Shown here one piece after another: positions 63,190 through 64,000 of a DNA stretch of 64,000 nt. This DNA is from Methanolobus tindarius DSM 2278. Lineage in GTDB: Archaea; Halobacteriota; Methanosarcinia; Methanosarcinales; Methanosarcinaceae. How positions within the stretch are numbered: the stretch's first letter is position 1; each line of letters starts with the position of its first letter. The stretch is taken from contig NZ_AZAJ01000001.1 in assembly GCF_000504205.1 (NCBI RefSeq), positions 2,702,879 to 2,766,878 on the forward strand. The letters are read 5' to 3'. Position numbers and translations under genes: made by a program. The notes below the pieces were generated by a model. The model was not told the origin of the DNA. It saw only the letters and a list, made by a program, of their open reading frames with translations, and ran no database searches.

Positions 63190-64000
63190 ATGAAAATGAG
63201 ATTTAAAATACTATTTGTATTACTTTTAGTAAGCACAGTACTTTTTAATTCAGGTTGTATAGGTGAGGATTTCACTGCTGATCAGATAGCTGAGAAAATG
63301 CAGAAAAAGCAGGCAGGTATTGAGGATATGTCTGCTACAGTTCATATGACAATGACAAATGAAGCTGGAACTCAGGAGATGGAGTATGAGACACTCCAGA
63401 AGATGCCTGATAAGACTAAAAGTGTTGTAGTCTATCCAGAAGAGATGGCAGGTCAGGTAACAGTCTCCGATGGAGAGAAAATGTGGATATATTACCCAGA
63501 CGCTAACAAGGTTACAATTATGACAATGCCGGAAATTTCAGATGACTTCGAGGTAGATTATACATCAATAATTGGGGATCTGCTAAATGAAACAGATGCC
63601 TCACTTGTAGGTACTGAAAATGTTGATGGCAGAGACACTTTTATATTAATGCTGGTTCCAAAAGATGAAGAAGACAGCCTGCATGCATCAGATATGAAAG
63701 TCTGGGTAGATGATGAAACATGGACTCCATTAAAAATAGAAATGGGTACAGAAGATACCTATCAGATTACTGTAGAATACAGAAATTTTGAAATAAATAC
63801 TGGCATATCTGATGATGAATTCGAATTCGAGATACCTGAAGGTGCAGAGGTCACAGAGATTGATAATTTTGATGACATGCTTCCTGTTTCAATGACAATT
63901 GAAGAGGCACGGAATTTATCGGACTATGAAATTACCACTCCTTCTTATTTACCTGAAGGTTACGAATTAAATAACGTAATGTTTAGTAATACTTCTATTT
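63190..64000 (+). CDS. LolA-like lipoprotein, cut by the window end
   Basis: 270 codons are present without a stop. A lipoprotein signal (LFNSGC, Cys about residue 21) is followed by a LolA/RseB-like half-barrel domain: DQIAEKMQKKQAGIEDMSAT, KMWIYYPDANKV, DGRDTFILMLVPKDE and KVWVDDETWTPLKIEM. The last residues (DYEITTPSYLPEGYELNNV) begin a DUF4367-type domain. Such archaeal lipoproteins are assumed to bind lipids or hydrophobic ligands outside the cell. ATG at 63190 or 63196. Confidence 0.8.
   Translation, partial: MKMRFKILFVLLLVSTVLFNSGCIGEDFTADQIAEKMQKKQAGIEDMSATVHMTMTNEAGTQEMEYETLQKMPDKTKSVVVYPEEMAGQVTVSDGEKMWIYYPDANKVTIMTMPEISDDFEVDYTSIIGDLLNETDASLVGTENVDGRDTFILMLVPKDEEDSLHASDMKVWVDDETWTPLKIEMGTEDTYQITVEYRNFEINTGISDDEFEFEIPEGAEVTEIDNFDDMLPVSMTIEEARNLSDYEITTPSYLPEGYELNNVMFSNTSI

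Overview
The window reads as the chromosome of a methanogenic archaeon of the Methanosarcinaceae, most like the methylotrophic genera (Methanolobus, Methanomethylovorans, Methanococcoides); the genus is a guess. Supporting signs are the archaeal ribosomal cluster L7Ae-S28e-L24e-Ndk-aIF5B-S6e, a FEN-1 nuclease, a complete seven-gene Mrp antiporter operon, an archaeal SufC-SufB pair, Methanosarcina-type duplicated S-layer-like proteins, TATA-box promoters and U-tract hairpin terminators. Base composition is moderate in housekeeping genes and falls sharply in several AT-rich islands.

Layout. 0-3.4 kb: a DUF58/VWA/BatD-like operon ending in a bidirectional terminator. 3.4-11.4 kb: a methyltransferase, a candidate structured RNA, a secreted tannase-like esterase, an MBL-fold hydrolase, two winged-helix regulators with matching palindromic operators, an MFS exporter and an FAD oxidoreductase. 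11.4-15.9 kb: AT-rich orphan genes (small membrane proteins, a PD-(D/E)XK nuclease) mixed with an HD hydrolase and a CDGSH iron-sulfur protein. 15.9-24.5 kb: FEN-1, a ferredoxin that seems to lack a standard start codon, PEP synthase, two tiny zinc-ribbon proteins, small membrane proteins, LrgAB and a DEAD-box helicase. 24.6-24.8 kb: a GC-rich candidate non-coding RNA with its own TATA box.

24.9-34.1 kb is accessory DNA. First comes a run of twelve very small, overlapping genes under one promoter, followed by a long direct repeat and a ribbon-helix-helix gene, which looks like an integrated virus or plasmid segment. Next is an AT-rich three-gene operon (four-helix membrane protein, SMC-like ATPase with a zinc ribbon, winged-helix protein), a candidate defence system related in logic to Lamassu/ABC-3C. 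Beside it lies a caspase-like gene cut short by an ISL3-type insertion sequence.

34.2-38.7 kb carries a VTC / DUF4956 / Cthe_2159-like surface operon. 39-44.8 kb is mrpABCDEFG. The 44.8-45.4 kb gap holds nested inverted repeats that present a G-quadruplex motif. 47.5-53.6 kb is a surface-assembly locus: a duplicated S-layer-like protein ending in a dockerin, then a protein with two cohesin-like modules, then a small protein with a C-terminal membrane anchor. Together these suggest cohesin-dockerin assembly of a cell-surface layer. The rest is Suf, the translation cluster, a membrane protein, a HEPN-like protein and a lipoprotein cut by the window end.

All assignments rest on reading the sequence and remembered family features; no database search was run.
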